A stretch of DNA of 64,000 nt from assembly GCA_900239685.1 (NCBI GenBank), contig OENT01000697.1, forward strand, positions 1,589 to 65,588, in the 5' to 3' direction. Position numbers and translations under genes: made by a program. Below the pieces are notes generated by a model. It made no database searches and was not told where the DNA came from. It saw only the letters and a list, made by a program, of their open reading frames with translations. The DNA comes from Rotaria macrura (taxonomy: Eukaryota > Rotifera > Eurotatoria > Philodinida > Philodinidae). Shown here piece after piece: positions 36,211 to 48,288 of this stretch. How positions within the stretch are numbered: position 1 is the first letter of the stretch; each line of letters starts with the position of its first letter.

Positions 36211-39106
36211 ATATATTACAGTTCGTATTTTCAATAGAACTAACAGATCTAGGTTAAAATGTAGCATTATTTAGTATCAAGGATTATTCGATTAATGTAA
36301 AATGCTTATTTTCAAAAATGATCATGACTTAAACATATGATTTAATAATTGTCAATCTTAGAAAAACGCACAGGATTCGACAAATAAATTGAATTTCTTG
36401 GTGACTATTATTATTAAACTAAAAATAACCTTTTCAGCTAAACAGACTTGTTGGTTAATTTTCAAGCATCAGATTACATACTATATTTTGTAACATTGTT
36501 CTAGTTGAGTAACAGTCAAGCCACTTAATACAGCTGATAATGCGATTGACCTTCGAGATTGATGAAGGATGTCATGTAGTCGAATAATATATTTTGAGTG
36601 TTACTATTAGTTCAATAAAAATTCTAAAAAGAAAAGATTTGTTAAAGAAAGATGACAAATGACTTGTGTATTCATAAAATCTATAACGAACGAAACGAAA
36701 TTCTAGGATAAAGAATAATAAAATGGATCAATCAAGATAGTACTATTTATATTAGATATTCTATGTAAATAAAACGATTCGAATACCCGCTAATTCATTC
36801 ACTTAGTAGTTGTCTGTATAAACATAACAAGCATCGGCATGCATGAAAGTTTCGTATCATATGGTATATAAAAACGGACTCCGTCAATGCTCTATTATGA
36901 TATAAAATTAATCAGTGTCGAATGACTTGAAGAACATGTACTCCAAAAACAAATACCATATTGTCAGATTTTCTTCTGGTGTCACTGAAGGCATAAAATA
37001 TCATATATGATATGTCCGATGTAGATATGAAGTTCGTGTGCTGATTAGTTGATCTCCGAGCACAATCGTATTTTCTCATGAACTCTACCCGTTCCTCAGC
37101 TTCCATAGTGTCAGTTCAGATCCCTTTGCTTAAAAGTTTAATTTATTATCAGAATTGATTTATCCCATTTAATTATTTACAGTTCAGTGAATACTGCCAA
37201 TGTATTTTACTATTACGCATTGTAACTAAATAGGTATCGATGGATGTAAACGTCACATTTTTAAATATCGTTTTTACCTTTATTTCTCCAAGCAACTCAA
37301 AATTTAAAATAAGTAATTTTTATAGAAACAACTTATGTGATCAGAGCAAATACAAACAAATTCAAGTTTTGTATAGTGAAGAATTCGTTGCGTTTGATTT
37401 TTACCTGACTGATCATGGATTCAAATTTTAGTTAAAGTTGCTGTTGCAAGAACTACCATCCTGCTGCTTACATGGATTTGAGTGTTACATCGTAGTTGGC
37501 TATACTGTGCCTACTCGATTTCGACAGAGAATGATTGTTATTTTTCAATGATAAAGAGTCATAATTCGTCTTTTGACGTAAAACAGCCCATGTAATCAGA
37601 ATTGCTCAAAAACAAAAATCGCCGATTTTCTCACGATTTATTAGTGCGATGTATCGTGAGACCTTATCGCGATCAAATCACTTAAAATATCGATTTTTTT
37701 TCGATTTCTACGAAAATGACTATTATTCAAGAGATCTACAATGACAGAATCTACGATTACTGCTTCAATCTGGATTATAACCGAGAGTCGTAGAACTCAT
37801 TCCAAAAAAAAATACAACACATTTTTTTTGAAGACAAGCATCTTCATGAGAAGTTGGAAACTTTTACTGTATGACGCGGGGAATTCGTTCTACGTCTATG
37901 TGGAAAGGTTTTTCATGGAATAGATGCTGGCACGAGCTTACAATCGACCGTCATTCTTTCCACACATTTCATCTGACAGTGTCGATTAATTCTTTATTAT
38001 TTTCATGGATTTCTATTTAAGAATTTATAATTGTAGAACTTTACTTTACCTCATATTCGAACCCGAAATGTTCTTGATGATCGGCCGACATGTTGCCTAT
38101 TAGACGGAATTGTCATCTTACCAAAACAGTGAAAATACTATTCAAATAAACCGAAAACATATGGTAAACATTCAACCTTGTATGATGAACATTCATTTCG
38201 ATTTACATTTAACATAAATAATAAGAAAACTGCTCTTTTAGTTTTGTCTGTATAATCTTCGATGAAAATAAGATTCTGATTTAATGCTATCTTTCAAAAC
38301 AAAAGTACCGCTAATTTTAATAATAGAAAAGGCGTATTCATGTTTACTAATACAGTATATGGTTGTATATGCATGTATTATTGCATTGGAAAAAATAACT
38401 ATTTACGTATTTTGTTAATATTGCATGTACCTATATACGTATAACTGAATATCAGTAAAAATAAATATATTTACTCGTGTTATAACAATGACGCAAAAAC
38501 TGCAAATTTTATTGCAACTATCTAATCGATTACCGATTATTTGAGTTTAATCGGATTATTAAAAAGCGATCGTTGGTTAATCGCGATTAACCACTGATTT
38601 TTCGAATTATCACGGTCAATCGTCAAAACCAGCAATTCTGACGAGACGGGTTCAATTATCTTGGATGAATCACCAAAACCAAAATAATCGATGATTTTCG
38701 GGCGATATACCTGCTTCACTCAAAACGTTGGCCACTAATCGCGATGTATCTATCGATCCAAAGCATTGGTGATCTATCCCAGTTAATTCACCATTTTTTT
38801 CTTAAAATCGAGATTGATCGCGTTAGCTTCTATGAAAATCACGATAAATCATCAACACATAGGCGATTTTGACAGCATGAGAGTTGTGATTTAGTTACAA
38901 CTGGAAAGGAGGAAGGCACATTATCCGACATAAATGCGTTCAGATCTCTGAAGCAGTTGCACTCATTTGAAGAAAATGCATGTAGTATATCGAGATCTCC
39001 TTGTTCAAAGTTGTTTTATAATTGGATCATTCACTCTATACTCGTTTCATTTATTTATCGGTGTATAAAAATAAAACATGATGAAATTTTATGACATACA
39101 AAAAAT
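36211..39106. other. Gene-free stretch with CGAT-rich patches
   Basis: No gene supported. Two patches (about 37610-37700 and 38515-38840) are dense in ATCGCGAT, CGATTT and AATCG motifs on both strands. Confidence 0.5.
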
Positions 39107-40010
39107 ATAAGCACCACTGTTTCTAACGTTAAGTACTCCAAGCAGAAGCAAATTACCCAGGGAGCCTATGAGTTTGAAAATGTACTTTGATTTTTGCTGG
39201 GAACAGCGTTTCTAATGGAAATCTAAAAGTATGTACTAATGGGTACTTTATATTTATTAACAAAGTATCTATTGGTACTTTGTTTTAAGTAATCAATTAC
39301 TTCAAAGAACAATAGACTAAAACTGATAAAGAAAACAAAAAACAAGGTTATCTTTGAATCAGTGTTTTATTAAAAATTTATTCTTGTTCAAAAAAAAACG
39401 AAATAAAAAAATACAACATTTATAAATAATAAAAACATGTACAGATCTCTGAACATGTTTAAGTGATACTCCTGAATTAAGTACTTTACTGTTATATATA
39501 TTTAAGACGGAAACAAAGAATAATGCATATGTTTACGTTACTCACTTCATTTTTCTCTATAGTATCAAATAAATAGATTTATGAATTTGAAGAAAATAAA
39601 TCGAATAAGAGATAATTATGAAACCAAAACAAATGAATAAGATATGTATTTGAAAAGTCTAAATCTAAATGGCGAATCGAAAATGAATTCGAGTTACACA
39701 AAGAAAACTTCTTAGCTCCGTCTACAAGTAAAACATGTCTACACATATATATGAGGATTCTGAACAGTTTGATAATAATGGCGTGAGAAATCAAACAAAG
39801 AACATTTTTATTTTTCAAAGTACTCTGAGGGTACTTTTTTTCAAACTGCAAAACACGGTACTTTTCCAAAATCGATGGTGACCTGGGTACTTTGCTTCTG
39901 CTTAGGGTACTTAACGTTAGAAACGCAGGCTGGGGAAGCGTGGAAAAAGTGTTGGTAAACTGTGGATTGGTACTTTGCTTAAAATTCCTGCTATAAACAC
40001 TGATAAGCAC
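39107..40010. mobile_element. hAT-type non-autonomous DNA transposon with 8-base target duplication
   Basis: The element 39115-40002 (888 bases) starts CACTGTTTCTAACG and ends, read on the minus strand, CAGTGTTTATAGCAGG. It is flanked by perfect 8-base duplications ATAAGCAC (39107-39114 and 40003-40010), the length made by hAT transposases, and the ends fit the CASTG pattern of hAT termini. A second inverted pair of about 45 bases (39119-39164 and 39882-39928) lies inside: TTTCTAACGTTAAGTAC, then AAGCAGAAGCAAA and ACCCAGG. GGTACTTT motifs occur many times in both orientations, as expected of subterminal transposase-binding sites. The 148-codon frame at 39579-40025 crosses the right end and does not resemble a transposase, so the copy depends on an enzyme encoded elsewhere. 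Confidence 0.85.
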
Positions 40011-40085
40011 ATCGATAACAAGCACAAGTAGTTTTACTAGACACTTATCCTAACAGAATTAATCTTTCGACAGCAAATATTATTA

Positions 40086-40310
40086 ATGACATATCAGGTT
40101 CCTTCATCTATGTTGATATTGTCAGTTGAAATTATCTATCGCATTCTTGATGATTTCACAATTTTATGTTCAGTTCATAATGTATTTACAACACTGAACG
40201 TGATCATCGATACATATCATAGATATCAGTTAAATTTCACTATTTGTATGAGCTCAGATTTCTTTCATCTTAAAGATATAATTGATTTTAAATTGTTGAT
40301 TTTCGAATAA
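40086..40310 (+). pseudogene. F-box-like N-terminal fragment
   Basis: The ATG at 40086 opens a 74-codon frame with MLILSVEIIYRILDDFTILC, SVHNVFTTLNVIIDTYHRYQ and NFTICMSS. This resembles the F-box-like start (LPVEIIYRILD...) of a protein family I associate with bdelloid genomes, where it precedes leucine-rich repeats. Here the frame ends after FKLLIFE and no repeats follow. It begins 84 bases after the hAT element. It may be a truncated copy; a spliced continuation cannot be excluded. Confidence 0.4.
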
Positions 40311-43300
40311 CTATAGTAACATGACAATATTTGAAAATTACGGAACATTACTCGAGAAAAGGAATCATTTATTTATGGAAAATATTTCAGGAGATCTCAT
40401 TGAATGTCTCATATTTTCTGTAATGTTCTACCTGATTGAAAACAAAATACATTTATGCTTTTAAGATTTCGCTATTTAATTCTTCTACTCCATATGAAAT
40501 GAATCGAAAAGCATTGAATACATCTAGTTGATAATTATGAATTCTACACTTCTTGAATCTGTATTGACGAAGGACAGGTACGAGTCGGAGGAATATGCGG
40601 TGTTACTATAAGCATAGAGAAGGCAAACACCAATCCTCTGACAAAAAAACAGAAAATCATATTAACATCATTGAGTACTTATGAATCTTTTAAAATTTCA
40701 TTTCTGAAAAAATTTATATCATCAAAAAACTCAAGTCGATTGCTGTATGAAGATAAGAAAACCTGCTTATTCGAGTAATGGATTATGAGAAAAACATTCT
40801 GCAAGCATTTCAATCTAAGTTATCGTGAACAAGGGAAAATTCTCAAAAGCAATTGATTGTTATATTTAGGAAATTGTGGGTTCACATTTTTTATCATCAA
40901 TGGAACTATGAGAAGAACTGAAGTATCAAGTTTTTTTTTCTTTTTATTAATCACTTTCAGAAGAAAAGATCAACTTATAGTTGTTTTCGATTGCTCAATA
41001 TAAAGTTTTCCCAAATTGTAAGGTGTAAAAAAGGGAACATAACAGTAACTCGATAAACGAAACATGTTGTATTTTCTATCACCTTCTTGTTTTTGTCTCA
41101 ATTTGCACTTATCTATATCTCAGAATAAATTGAAACAATGAAGCGAACCTCATGTCTAAATTTAGACAGAATCAATTTTGCCACTGTCATCAATATTAGG
41201 TTTTTGTAAACTATGTTCATCACTATAAAATCAACATATTGAAAAATGCTATTAAAAATTCTTTATCATTCGATATATTTGATAAAATCGATACTTGTTC
41301 TCCTTTTTCTCAAATAATACGTATCACGCAAATCAACCTTTAAAGCCATATTATTGATTCCGATAAAACTTGAACTTTTCTATCCCCATAAATATTTGCC
41401 TCTTGTCCTACAATTAAGTGTAGCAATAAATAAATACAGAATAACTATCAAATAAAAAAAGAGAGCATAATAGAACATTTAATGCTCTTACAGCATATTA
41501 AATTCCTAGTTCAATACAGTGATTTTTATGGTGATGAATAGTTTAAAAGAACTAATTTTGATGACAGTGAGAAAATGAAACCGTTGCAAATCTGGATATG
41601 AAGAAGGTGGCGCCATTGTTCTCGATTTATTTCGCATGTGTGTGAGTGCAAATTCAGAGAAAAATAATAGGATTCTAGGAAGTAGATGCTCAAAATACAT
41701 GCTTCAACTTCATTTATTCTAGGGAATGCACTCGACATGATGTCCATCCGTGCAAAGTTTCGAAAATCTTAACATTCTTATGAACTTCTCTAAAGCACTG
41801 CTGCACTAACAATCGTATGAGCCCGGCGTCCGACATAGATGTACGGCCCAGTCGCCGTGAAATAAAACGAGACAAAATTCTTTTGGAAATTTTCAACATG
41901 AAATCAAGTTCTGGATACGTTTTTCGTTTAGAAGAGCTGAAAATCTACTTTTCACCGCTATTTTATAATTTTAAATTGATTTAAATCTATCTTCAAAAAT
42001 CAAAAGCAATTTTTTAACTGATTCAATCAAACAATGATCCAGTTTCTTCTAATTCAACGAAATCTTTTTCGTAATTAAAGAGTGAGGCATATGTGTGACA
42101 TCCTATGGTCAAAGATTGTATTTACCATTTGTTAAGTGTAGAAGTTTGAGAAACTTTTCGAAAATTTGCTCTACATAACTAACACATGAGATAGACGCAT
42201 GTCACGACCATCGCGATTGAAATCAATCAGATACTGATTGATCTTATACAAAAAACAGCCTAGATGAGGTTATTTTCTTCTACATACGTAGCATTGTTTA
42301 TCAGTCAGTGCTCTCCTATGATTTTCCACCCATAGCGAAAAATATTTAAGGAAACGCACTGCGTAACGCGTTTTCAAGATTCGGACATGCGTTTCTCGCC
42401 ATTTTTCCGAGTGGAAGTGCATTTCGCAGCATATTTACTTAGATGGAACGCGTTTTGCAGTCTTGACTTTTCTAGATGATGCAAAACGCTTCTTTTAGAG
42501 ATTACGCTTTGAAGCGTTTACGAAGCTAAACGCTGTTGAACTGATGTTGATCGACAAGAAACGCATTTTACAGAGTCACAATTAGGAGAAAACGCGAAAC
42601 GCATCCCTTTAAAATACATTTTGCATCGTTTACGCTTCGAATGATGAAAAACGAATCTCTTTTGTCACAGCATCTCCCACCAAATTTATCTTCATACAGC
42701 ATGTGGATTAAGAAAACTCAAATATTTTTTTGGCTGTCGAAATTATCAGAAGTGGTTTTACAAAACATTTTCTGATAGCATTGTTTTCGGTCATAAAAAT
42801 GGCAGTGAAAATCTTCTGTAGGCAAGATCAGAATCGAATTCTCCTAATACTTATGCAGATTACGTCGTTTTCTGAAACTAATTCCAAGTTAGACTAGCAT
42901 TGAAAATTAGTGTAACTAAAGTGTATCTCGTATTAGAAAACTTATTCAACTACCTTTCCATTCAAATCAAACGCGTTTCATGTTATCGAATATATAGGAC
43001 TGTATTAAATATTAGAAATTTTGAAAAAAAAAGTGACGACTGAAGTAAAAATAATGTGTATGAAAAATTAGCGTTAGTGTGAGAAAAAATTATTTTCGCG
43101 AAAAGTATGATTTGTCATAATTATTATTGTTAATCTATATGCGGACTGGCTTATCTTATAGTAACGGATTATATACTCCCGAAAACATGACTAAAATATC
43201 AATTACTCCCGTTTATTATCGATGCAGCTAATTATGGCTTGCTCGTAAAAAAGATAAGAATTGCAGAACAAATCTTCTTTCAATTATAAGTATTCTTGGT

Positions 43301-44342
43301 TTTACAGATAATGTATTTACCTTTACAAACGATTGTCAAGTCTAGTAAAAATTTTGAAAAAATTCAAAATTTAAAACTCAAAATACGAATTCTTTAGAAT
43401 TTAAATTTATGAAATTTAATTATTTAAAATTTAAAATTCAACTCATATTGAATTAAATTCATTTTTGTCGAATATTTTCGGTCAAAAAAATAGTTTTGCT
43501 GATTTTTTTTGACAGTTAAATTTATAATAAAGTAACAGAAAATGGTACTCCTAGTTGAATAGAAGTAGGAAAGTAAATATGAATATTCATTAATCATTCA
43601 AATGTGAAACGGAAACTTATTCAAGTTTACATGACACGTCTATAAGAGTAGAACAGACACACATACTGAGCGATTATTTTAGTTGAATGGTAAGTACGCA
43701 TATCTTCTACGCTGGTGTTCTCGTGTTCGAATCCTCCTCTTCAATCTATCCAAATTAATTTAGGCTAGCTACAAAATGATATGATTTAATGCAAATGGAT
43801 GTATGGATAGCATCTATAAGTTGAGTTCTACGAAGTCCTTCGTGGTTTTAATATTTTTTCCGCCTCCAAATTATGAAATACCATAGTTTGGAAAAGACCG
43901 CGAAATACTGCTAAGAAATAATCGTTCCACAACGTTTATTTTAATAAATGTGAAACGCGTTAAACCGGCCAACATTAACGCGTTTCACAGCAATGGGGAA
44001 ACACGTTTTTGTCGCAGAAATTTACGCCATGGGAAAGTGCCAATCATAATCTTTGCCTTTTCTTATTCCCATTGTTGACAGTAAATATTATTTCAACAAT
44101 GTAAACATCAGCGGAGAACGAGAAAAATAAGGCGCACTGATGAAATGAATTCTCAACGTGAAAAAGGCACATACACTTATAAAAAGAAGGTGGATCGAGA
44201 AGTCAAAAGTGTTTGAAAAAAGTTATTCTCCAAGTTTGAAATAGCAACTGACTTCATACTATCAGCAGCAGGCTATACATCACTCTATTGAGTTGTACAT
44301 CGAAGCAGACAAAAAATACAGACTAAATATTTATTGTTGAAT
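40311..44342. other. Gene-free stretch with AACGCGTTT motif clusters
   Basis: No gene is supported. About 42344-42660 is crowded with AAACGC/GCGTTT motifs in both orientations, and the related palindrome 43950-43988 lies upstream of the ankyrin gene. About 43360-43450 is AAATTTAAA-type low-complexity sequence. A decayed tRNA-like segment (TAGTTGAATGG and GTTCGAATCC) occurs at about 43680-43745. Confidence 0.5.
43950..43988. repeat. Perfect 14-base inverted repeat around an ACCGGCC core
   Basis: GTGAAACGCGTTAA at 43950-43963 and its exact reverse complement at 43975-43988. It lies about 350 bases before the ankyrin-protein start and carries the AACGCGTT motif seen many times near 42.4 kb. It could be a protein-binding site or a remnant of a repeat. 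Confidence 0.6.
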
Positions 44343-45866
44343 ATGGAACAAGAATCTTTTTTTCGTGCTATCGACACTGAAGACATACAATCAATTCAAA
44401 CAATGCTAGTACAACCTGTTAAAATCAATGCTTTGACGCCGAATGGAACAGCTTTGTATCGTTCTGTTAAAAGACGTAATTTTCCAATCTCGAAATTACT
44501 CATAGAACACGGTGCGGATTCTAATGTTGTTCAGCTAGATTTCGATCACAATGAAAAGCATGACAAAGATGGTTTGATACATTCATGCTTCATCTCAACT
44601 CCAATTGACTTTTTATGCATTAACTATGAAATAAATAGTGACGTGTTACTTCAACATTTATTAGAAAATCGACCAACGATAAGCAAAACTATGATCGAAG
44701 ATTGGATCCTACGCTGTTGCCAATTATTTGACGAAAAAAATGATTCAAGATTGTTTGATTACTTTGCAAGTACTTTATTGAGAAAAAATATGTATGATCA
44801 TATTTCGTATGTTGGAAATAACGCTTTGGTTACAATAGCAGCAGCACTTTTAAATATTGATGCACAATTACAAGATTTATCATTCAAAGATGGTGGTACG
44901 CATGAAGCATATTTCACACTTGTTACACGTAGTTTATTTGAAGACTTAGTACGTTTCCAACTATGCAAAGGTTCTATTATTCAATGTGAGAAGGAATTTG
45001 AACACATTCTGCGTGAACTTATGGATAATTTAGAAGCATATAATTTACTTGTGGATATTTCTCGTATTCCTCCGGGAAGAATTGAATTCTTTTATCCTCG
45101 GATGTCTAAAAGTATTATCAAGAAATTAAGACTTTTGAAAGAAAAAGAACAATATACGATTCCAGTTAAATGGCAGCAACATGCCTTATGTGTTAATTTT
45201 CTGCGTGAAACTAATACTATTGTCATTCGAATTGATAATCTCAACATTTGTGAAAAGAGCGAGCATGTAACTTATCAAAACAAAGATAATCTTTGCATAA
45301 TGATCCCAAAAATAATCGGAGAAATATCATTAGACAGACTCGAAGATAACGAAGAATATTTCATATCGTTGCTTAAATGTGTCAAAGAAGTAATAAATAG
45401 ACGTGACGGAATTCAAACAATTTATCATAATTCGAATTTGAAATATTTGAATACAGAAAGAGTAACAAGCATGACTACGAAATTAATAGAACAAAGCGAA
45501 GTTCTCAAATGTTTCATTCAACAAGCAGAGGGTAATTGTTTTATCAAATGTCATGAATGTCGTTTGGCTATACGATGCAACAACGATGATAATACTTATC
45601 AGAAAATTATGAAAATTATGCGAGTCTATGCAGTGAAACTACCAGCAGAAGGTATTGTAAATAAAAGAGACACACTCGAAAATGCTCTCAACGAATATTG
45701 GCAACAAGAGACAAGCATTACAAGTCAGTATGCTATTTACCAAATTACCTTTTTTGATAGATATTACATTCAATTTTCTTTCATGGAGCCATTCTTTTTG
45801 AGTACATATTTATTCGAAAACAGATTCTTAGACAAAAGAACACGGGCACATAAGAACGCGAATTGA
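44343..45866 (+). CDS. Ankyrin protein with a putative Cys/His catalytic domain
   Basis: 507 residues from the ATG at 44343, no intron seen. The start (FFRAIDTEDIQSIQTMLVQP, NGTALYRSVKRRNFPISKLL, IEHGADSN) is two ankyrin repeats. The rest matches no family I can name with confidence. It contains IPVKWQQHALCVNFL (H280), a beta-strand pair TIVIRIDNLNIC, and later QAEGNCFIKCHECRLAIRC (C399). A His in a GHA-like strand and a GNC turn recall cysteine-hydrolase-like domains of ankyrin effectors from intracellular bacteria such as Legionella, which would fit horizontal transfer; this is inference. The gene is the first of three on the plus strand in the 44-56 kb block. The C-terminal end at FLDKRTRAHKNAN could be intron read-through. 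Confidence 0.6.
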   Translation: MEQESFFRAIDTEDIQSIQTMLVQPVKINALTPNGTALYRSVKRRNFPISKLLIEHGADSNVVQLDFDHNEKHDKDGLIHSCFISTPIDFLCINYEINSDVLLQHLLENRPTISKTMIEDWILRCCQLFDEKNDSRLFDYFASTLLRKNMYDHISYVGNNALVTIAAALLNIDAQLQDLSFKDGGTHEAYFTLVTRSLFEDLVRFQLCKGSIIQCEKEFEHILRELMDNLEAYNLLVDISRIPPGRIEFFYPRMSKSIIKKLRLLKEKEQYTIPVKWQQHALCVNFLRETNTIVIRIDNLNICEKSEHVTYQNKDNLCIMIPKIIGEISLDRLEDNEEYFISLLKCVKEVINRRDGIQTIYHNSNLKYLNTERVTSMTTKLIEQSEVLKCFIQQAEGNCFIKCHECRLAIRCNNDDNTYQKIMKIMRVYAVKLPAEGIVNKRDTLENALNEYWQQETSITSQYAIYQITFFDRYYIQFSFMEPFFLSTYLFENRFLDKRTRAHKNAN

Positions 45867-48288
45867 CTAATAGCACTTTTCAAATAGAACTCATCAGAAT
45901 CATACATAGGATAGCAGAATTTTTCACGGCCAATACTTTGATACTCGATTCGAGCTATCGTTACAGAATATTTCAGGATTTCCACACCCATACATTCATC
46001 AATGGAACGAGTTTGTGTGGTCAACCTTTCACCTATTCAGTTCGGAGAAGTCCATTTCTATTATAGCTCATTCGATAGCATCTTTCACTGGCTAAAAAAT
46101 CATATAGTTGCAGATCATATTGTTGAATTTCTACTAATTCTAGATGCACTATAATATAGGGTGGTTCAAAAAAGGCTTACACCTTTCTTGTAACGCTGTC
46201 TTTTTATCTTTAGCATTCTATTTTAGTTCAATTCTTTTTGTAATAAGTAAGCCTAGGAATAAGTCACTCGTCGGTTGATATAATTTTATTTTGAAGCCCT
46301 TTCATCGTAAATGAAAATAATAAAAGTAATTGATTAAATAGGAAAATGTGTGCTCGAACAGCATGCTTTTATCGGAAAATAAAAGTCATTTCTGAGTGAG
46401 ATTTCTTTTGGACTTGAAAGTTTATGTTAGGAATCATTTGAGAACATGAAATCGAAATTCGAAAAGTATTTAATTCAATTTAAAACATTTCGTTTACTTT
46501 CAATCATTTAAATTTAAAAAAACCGAATCATTCAAAATTTTCTTAAGAAAAATTCTTGAAAATGTATTCATTCATTTTAAGAAAAATTATGTTTAGTGTG
46601 AGTTCGATAAAATTACTATATGAAAGTTCGATAGTTTCATAATTTATTTTTGAAAATTTACCCTATTCAAGTTTAAGTTTATTTCTGCAATCATATTTAC
46701 TTTTCAATCGGTTGCTTTTCATAGAGTTCGTTATATATTCAGCTTCTCTATTTCTTTGTGATAAACTGCGATTTTTAGAGTACGCTAGATAATTGCTTAT
46801 TTTTCTTTTTGTATTCAACTACATGTAATTTATAGAGCCCACGGAAGAAGTTGCTACTAAAAATATGTTTAACAATTCTTTTCTGAACTTGAGCACACTG
46901 TCTGGCATGGACTTAAATATCGAATGGGCAGAAACTTATCGAGGCGCAACATCATTTATTAATAAAAAGAAACAAAACATAATCGGTATCTATATTGATT
47001 TCGATTAGGATCTCTGTTTTTGATTATCTATCTTCCCAAATCCTTGCACTCCCATATACGGTATTGTTTCATCAATAAGAGAAAAAAATAATATGCGGCT
47101 AATCGATATATATATATATATATATAATCAAGTTCTACATTGATTTTGATTTAAATCGTTGCAGTTAATCATCCATTTTTTGAACCTTGCTCGTACGTAT
47201 TTAGTATTCGTTTCTCACTATAAGCTAAAAGATCAAGCAACAGGTAATAAAAATTTAGAATAACTAATTTGCATTGCTTTGATAAAAATTTTTCTCAGTT
47301 GAATACTTTGTAATGTGGTGCGAAGCATAGCATTAATGTAGTCGTGCGCGGAGGTAGGTGTGGGCGTGGGTTACGAGAAGAACCACACCGACACATACCA
47401 ACACCGACGCATACCTACAACTACACCCACACTCTCTAGTGGGAAATAATTGGTGGGCCAGAAGTGCTGACTCTATTTGCATGATGAATTTTTCTTTGAT
47501 AAAATGCGTGGTTGTAAGTTGCTCCCTAAATGTATAAATAAAAGATGCAGTAAAAGACGCTCTAAAGAACGACTATTGATTGAACCCACTAGATCATCTA
47601 AGAAGAAAGTTATAGACTTACAAATATGTTTTACAAAAAAGAAAAATTAACCACGAACTCGGTTTCGGTATTTATATTTAAATTTATGTTCCTTAGGTCC
47701 CATACAACGAATTCTTTAATCCACAGAAAGCCGTGTAAAATTCTTTACAAAACTATACATAAACATTTCTTTCAGATCGTCAATCAAGGAAGCTAAGCAA
47801 ATTAAACGCGAGTCGAAAACTAAGAAAAGCGTTTAAATTTGGTATTTTTTTTTTAACCTTAATTTTTTATTCTCCTACTATTTCCATAATAGAAGAGTAA
47901 CAATAATCAGAATTCTGTTTGTGGTTGATACTCTCAAGAGTGTTATTTCTCGTAGTGTTTAGAAAATTGTTTACCACTTATGAGGTGCGTGAGAACCAAG
48001 TTCCAAAAATAGGTCAAAAATCGACAACTCCGTTTGCAATGTATATTCAGTAAGAAACGAATAACATTATCAAAGTTGTGATCTGGTAGCTACGTCGAAA
48101 GAGCAACCATTTCTGATAAAGTCAATGCAAATCGATCGCAAAATATTTTGTTTTGATGAAGCTATGGGACTTTTACTGCATATTTTCGTCATAGAGAGAA
48201 ATTTCCAAACACACGTTTTACTAACGAAAAATTGATTATACCAATCGAGTCAGCACTTCTGGTGCACTCTTTACACAGAAAATCGATA
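45867..48288. other. Gene-poor stretch with a GT/CA tract
   Basis: About 46848-47008 reads as a possible orphan exon (after a TATAG acceptor: PTEEVATKNMFNNSFLNLST, then LNIEWAETYRGATSFINKKK) but has no partner. An AT microsatellite lies at 47109-47126. The tract 47341-47440 is GTGGG-rich and then CACCC-rich, giving an inverted arrangement. Confidence 0.45.

Noticed and set aside
39579..40025. 148-codon minus-strand frame in the hAT element
   Set aside because: No transposase motif, low complexity, and it runs across the transposon boundary.
43672..43750. Second tRNA or SINE head (TAGTTGAATGG and GTTCGAATCC)
   Set aside because: The A- and B-box words are present but acceptor and T stems do not pair and there is no poly(A) or target duplication; at most a decayed relic.
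46848..47008. Possible orphan exon (LNIEWAETYRGATSFINKKK)
   Set aside because: An acceptor-like site precedes it, but it cannot be joined to either neighbouring gene in phase.
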